Positions 62,647 to 64,000 of a DNA stretch of 64,000 bases are shown one piece after another. This DNA comes from Chitinibacter fontanus (lineage in GTDB: Bacteria; Pseudomonadota; Gammaproteobacteria; Burkholderiales; Chitinibacteraceae): NCBI RefSeq assembly GCF_013423785.1, contig NZ_CP058952.1, positions 744,001 to 808,000 of the forward strand, given 5' to 3'. The translations under genes were made by a program, and so were the position numbers. The notes below the pieces were generated by a model. It had not been told where the DNA came from. It saw nothing but the letters and a program-made list of their open reading frames with translations, and searched no databases. The first letter of the stretch is position 1. Every line of letters begins with the position of its first letter.

Positions 62647-63435
62647 TTACGGGCTAGCAAATGCCTTGATGATTTCTCCCACCACCCTTGTGGTGCCACC
62701 AATCAATTGGTCGATTTGCGGCACCATAAACGGTAGTGAGTAATACAACGCAGCAAAACCAATCCCTAGCGTCAGTGGAAAACCAATCGCAAACACGTTC
62801 AACTGCGGGGCTGCGCGGGTCATCACCCCAATCGACAAGTTAGTGATTAATAACGCAGCCAGCACTGGCAGCGACAACAGCACTGCAGAGCGAAAAATAA
62901 CCCCACCATACAAAGCGACCAACTCAAAGCCTTTGCCATTAAGGTGAACCTGACCAACGGGAAGCTGCAGCATGCTTTCCAATAAAATACGCAACATCAT
63001 TAAATGCCCGTTCAAGGCCAGAAACAGCAAAATCATCAGCAAGCTCATCAACTGCGCGACCGCCAAGGTATTACTGGCATTTTGCGGGTCATAAAAGGAA
63101 GCAAAACCCAAGCCCATCTGCAAACCCGCCAGATGCCCCGCCATTTCGACGGCAGTGAATACAAGGCGCATTACAAAACCAATCGAAATCCCAACCAGCA
63201 ACTCACGAACAGCAATCAGCATGCCATCTGGGGATACCACCGGTACGCTCGGCATCGGCGGCAAGGCAGGTACGACAACTAGTGTGAGAAAGATGGCGAG
63301 CCCCACACGAACCCGCACCGGAATACGGCGGCTGGAAAAGAAAGGGTCAACCAATAACATGCCCATAATGCGCAAGAATGGCCACCAAAACAGGGCGAGC
63401 CAAACCTCAATCTGCGCCTGCGTAACAACCCACAT
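62647..63435 (-). CDS. fliR: Flagellar export apparatus protein FliR
   Basis: 262 residues with about six membrane segments. RIMGMLLVDPFFSSRRIPVRVRVGLA, MAGHLAGLQMGLGFASFYDP and the C-terminal membrane segment match FliR. With FliP and FliQ it forms the core of the export gate in the basal body. The fliQ stop and fliR start are adjacent. Its stop is 10 bp from the ribA stop on the other strand, with no clear terminator between. Confidence 0.94.
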   Translation of the reverse strand: MWVVTQAQIEVWLALFWWPFLRIMGMLLVDPFFSSRRIPVRVRVGLAIFLTLVVVPALPPMPSVPVVSPDGMLIAVRELLVGISIGFVMRLVFTAVEMAGHLAGLQMGLGFASFYDPQNASNTLAVAQLMSLLMILLFLALNGHLMMLRILLESMLQLPVGQVHLNGKGFELVALYGGVIFRSAVLLSLPVLAALLITNLSIGVMTRAAPQLNVFAIGFPLTLGIGFAALYYSLPFMVPQIDQLIGGTTRVVGEIIKAFASP

Positions 63436-63705
63436 TTAGCCAATCACTTGTGGAATACTTTGATACAGCCGGGTCATGTAATCGGTCATGATTTCAATCA
63501 TCCACGGCCCAGCCAGCACCAGCACTAAAAAAGCGATCAATAGCTTGGGAATAAACGACAGCGTTGCCTCATTAATCTGCGTCGCAGCTTGAAAAATACT
63601 GATTATCAGCCCCGAAACCAGCGTAGCAACCAAGACAGGGCCACACAGCAATACCATCACTTCCATTGCACGCTGCAGGATTGATACCACCACCTCTGGC
63701 GTCAT
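63436..63705 (-). CDS. fliQ: Flagellar export apparatus protein FliQ
   Basis: 89 residues, two membrane helices (about 15-40 and 52-75). LISIFQAATQINEATLSFIPKLL is the FliQ signature. Packed against fliP and fliR with no gap. Confidence 0.95.
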   Translation of the reverse strand: MTPEVVVSILQRAMEVMVLLCGPVLVATLVSGLIISIFQAATQINEATLSFIPKLLIAFLVLVLAGPWMIEIMTDYMTRLYQSIPQVIG

Positions 63706-64000
63706 CTAGCCTCCGACATAAAAGCTTTGTACTAAAGACCCCATCAATAGCGTCCAGCCATCGACCAGTACAAAGAGCATTAGTTTAAACGGCAGCGAAA
63801 TCATGACAGGAGAAACCATCATCATCCCCATCCCCATCAAAATACTGGCCACCACCAAGTCAATAATCAGGAATGGAATAATGACCATAAACCCGATCTG
63901 AAATGCAGTTTTCAGCTCGCTGGTTACAAAGGCAGGCACCAATACTCGCAAACTAACCTCTTCCGGTCCTTGCGGCGCCTGCGCTCCTGAAACCTCGATA
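63706..64000 (-). CDS. fliP: Flagellar export apparatus protein FliP, C-terminal part
   Basis: The reading frame runs past the window edge, so the start is not seen. About 97 residues are visible, with [39 protein letters not shown] and [14 protein letters not shown], the strongly conserved FliP C-terminus. The TTG/GTG codons inside the visible part are not starts. fliP-fliQ-fliR is the classic order. Confidence 0.95.
   Translation of the reverse strand, partial: IEVSGAQAPQGPEEVSLRVLVPAFVTSELKTAFQIGFMVIIPFLIIDLVVASILMGMGMMMVSPVMISLPFKLMLFVLVDGWTLLMGSLVQSFYVGG

Overview
The window reads as a chromosomal segment of a Gram-negative betaproteobacterium, most likely of the Neisseriales (Chitinibacteraceae or Chromobacteriaceae type). 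The pointers are three Gram-negative porins, BamD, flagellar FlgP/FlgT and FliPQR, an Entner-Doudoroff cluster with a HexR regulator, a lipoyl-carrying E3 in the pyruvate dehydrogenase operon, and HpnD/HpnE. The genus is an inference from gene content and moderate GC, not a sequence match. The DNA is almost entirely host chromosome. The only clear mobile DNA is a tandem pair of IS1182-type elements at 24.5-27.9 kb, followed by a lower-GC membrane-protein gene.

Layout. 0.1-2.6 kb: flagellar flgP-flgT plus an unknown secreted Pro/Ala-rich protein (minus strand). 2.8-5.8 kb: trmB, two sibling GNAT acetyltransferases, thiG, thiS. 6.0-8.3 kb: an MscS-type channel with a long periplasmic coiled coil. 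8.3-12.4 kb: spoT-rpoZ-gmk-yicC (minus), divergent from a Ser/Thr kinase/PP2C phosphatase pair. 14.4-18.1 kb: an unknown secreted protein and two alkaline phosphatases, one of them a lipoprotein. 18.2-24.4 kb: mltG, a DinG/YoaA helicase, a GGDEF-EAL protein and a DODA-type dioxygenase. 28.6-31.6 kb: a MocR-type regulator divergent from ccoG. 31.9-36.7 kb: an SDR protein, hpnE-hpnD, a DUF4136 lipoprotein and aroC. 36.9-40.8 kb: three porins.

41.0-56.3 kb is a central-carbon block: gap, eda and edd on the minus strand, facing zwf-pgl-hexR-pgi and then aceE-aceF-lpd on the plus strand. The edd/zwf divergent region carries two near-consensus HexR operators, one on each side, so the regulator encoded in the zwf operon probably controls both arms. 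Together the genes take glucose-6-phosphate through the Entner-Doudoroff route to pyruvate and acetyl-CoA.

56.3-64.0 kb: a 62-residue orphan protein behind a textbook sigma-28 (FliA) promoter, three tRNA genes (Glu, Glu, Ala), bamD head-to-head with rluD with overlapping start codons, pgeF, a ZIP metal transporter, a small membrane protein and a GNAT, ribA, and fliR-fliQ-fliP (fliP runs off the window). A nearly identical 20-bp motif precedes both the ZIP gene and ribA.

The most novel-looking items are the FliA-driven 62-residue protein, the shared motif before ZIP and ribA, the threefold-repeated translation start of the MocR-type regulator, and a hairpin that can hide the ribosome binding site of the lipoprotein alkaline phosphatase. 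No CRISPR array, prophage or obvious defence island was seen.
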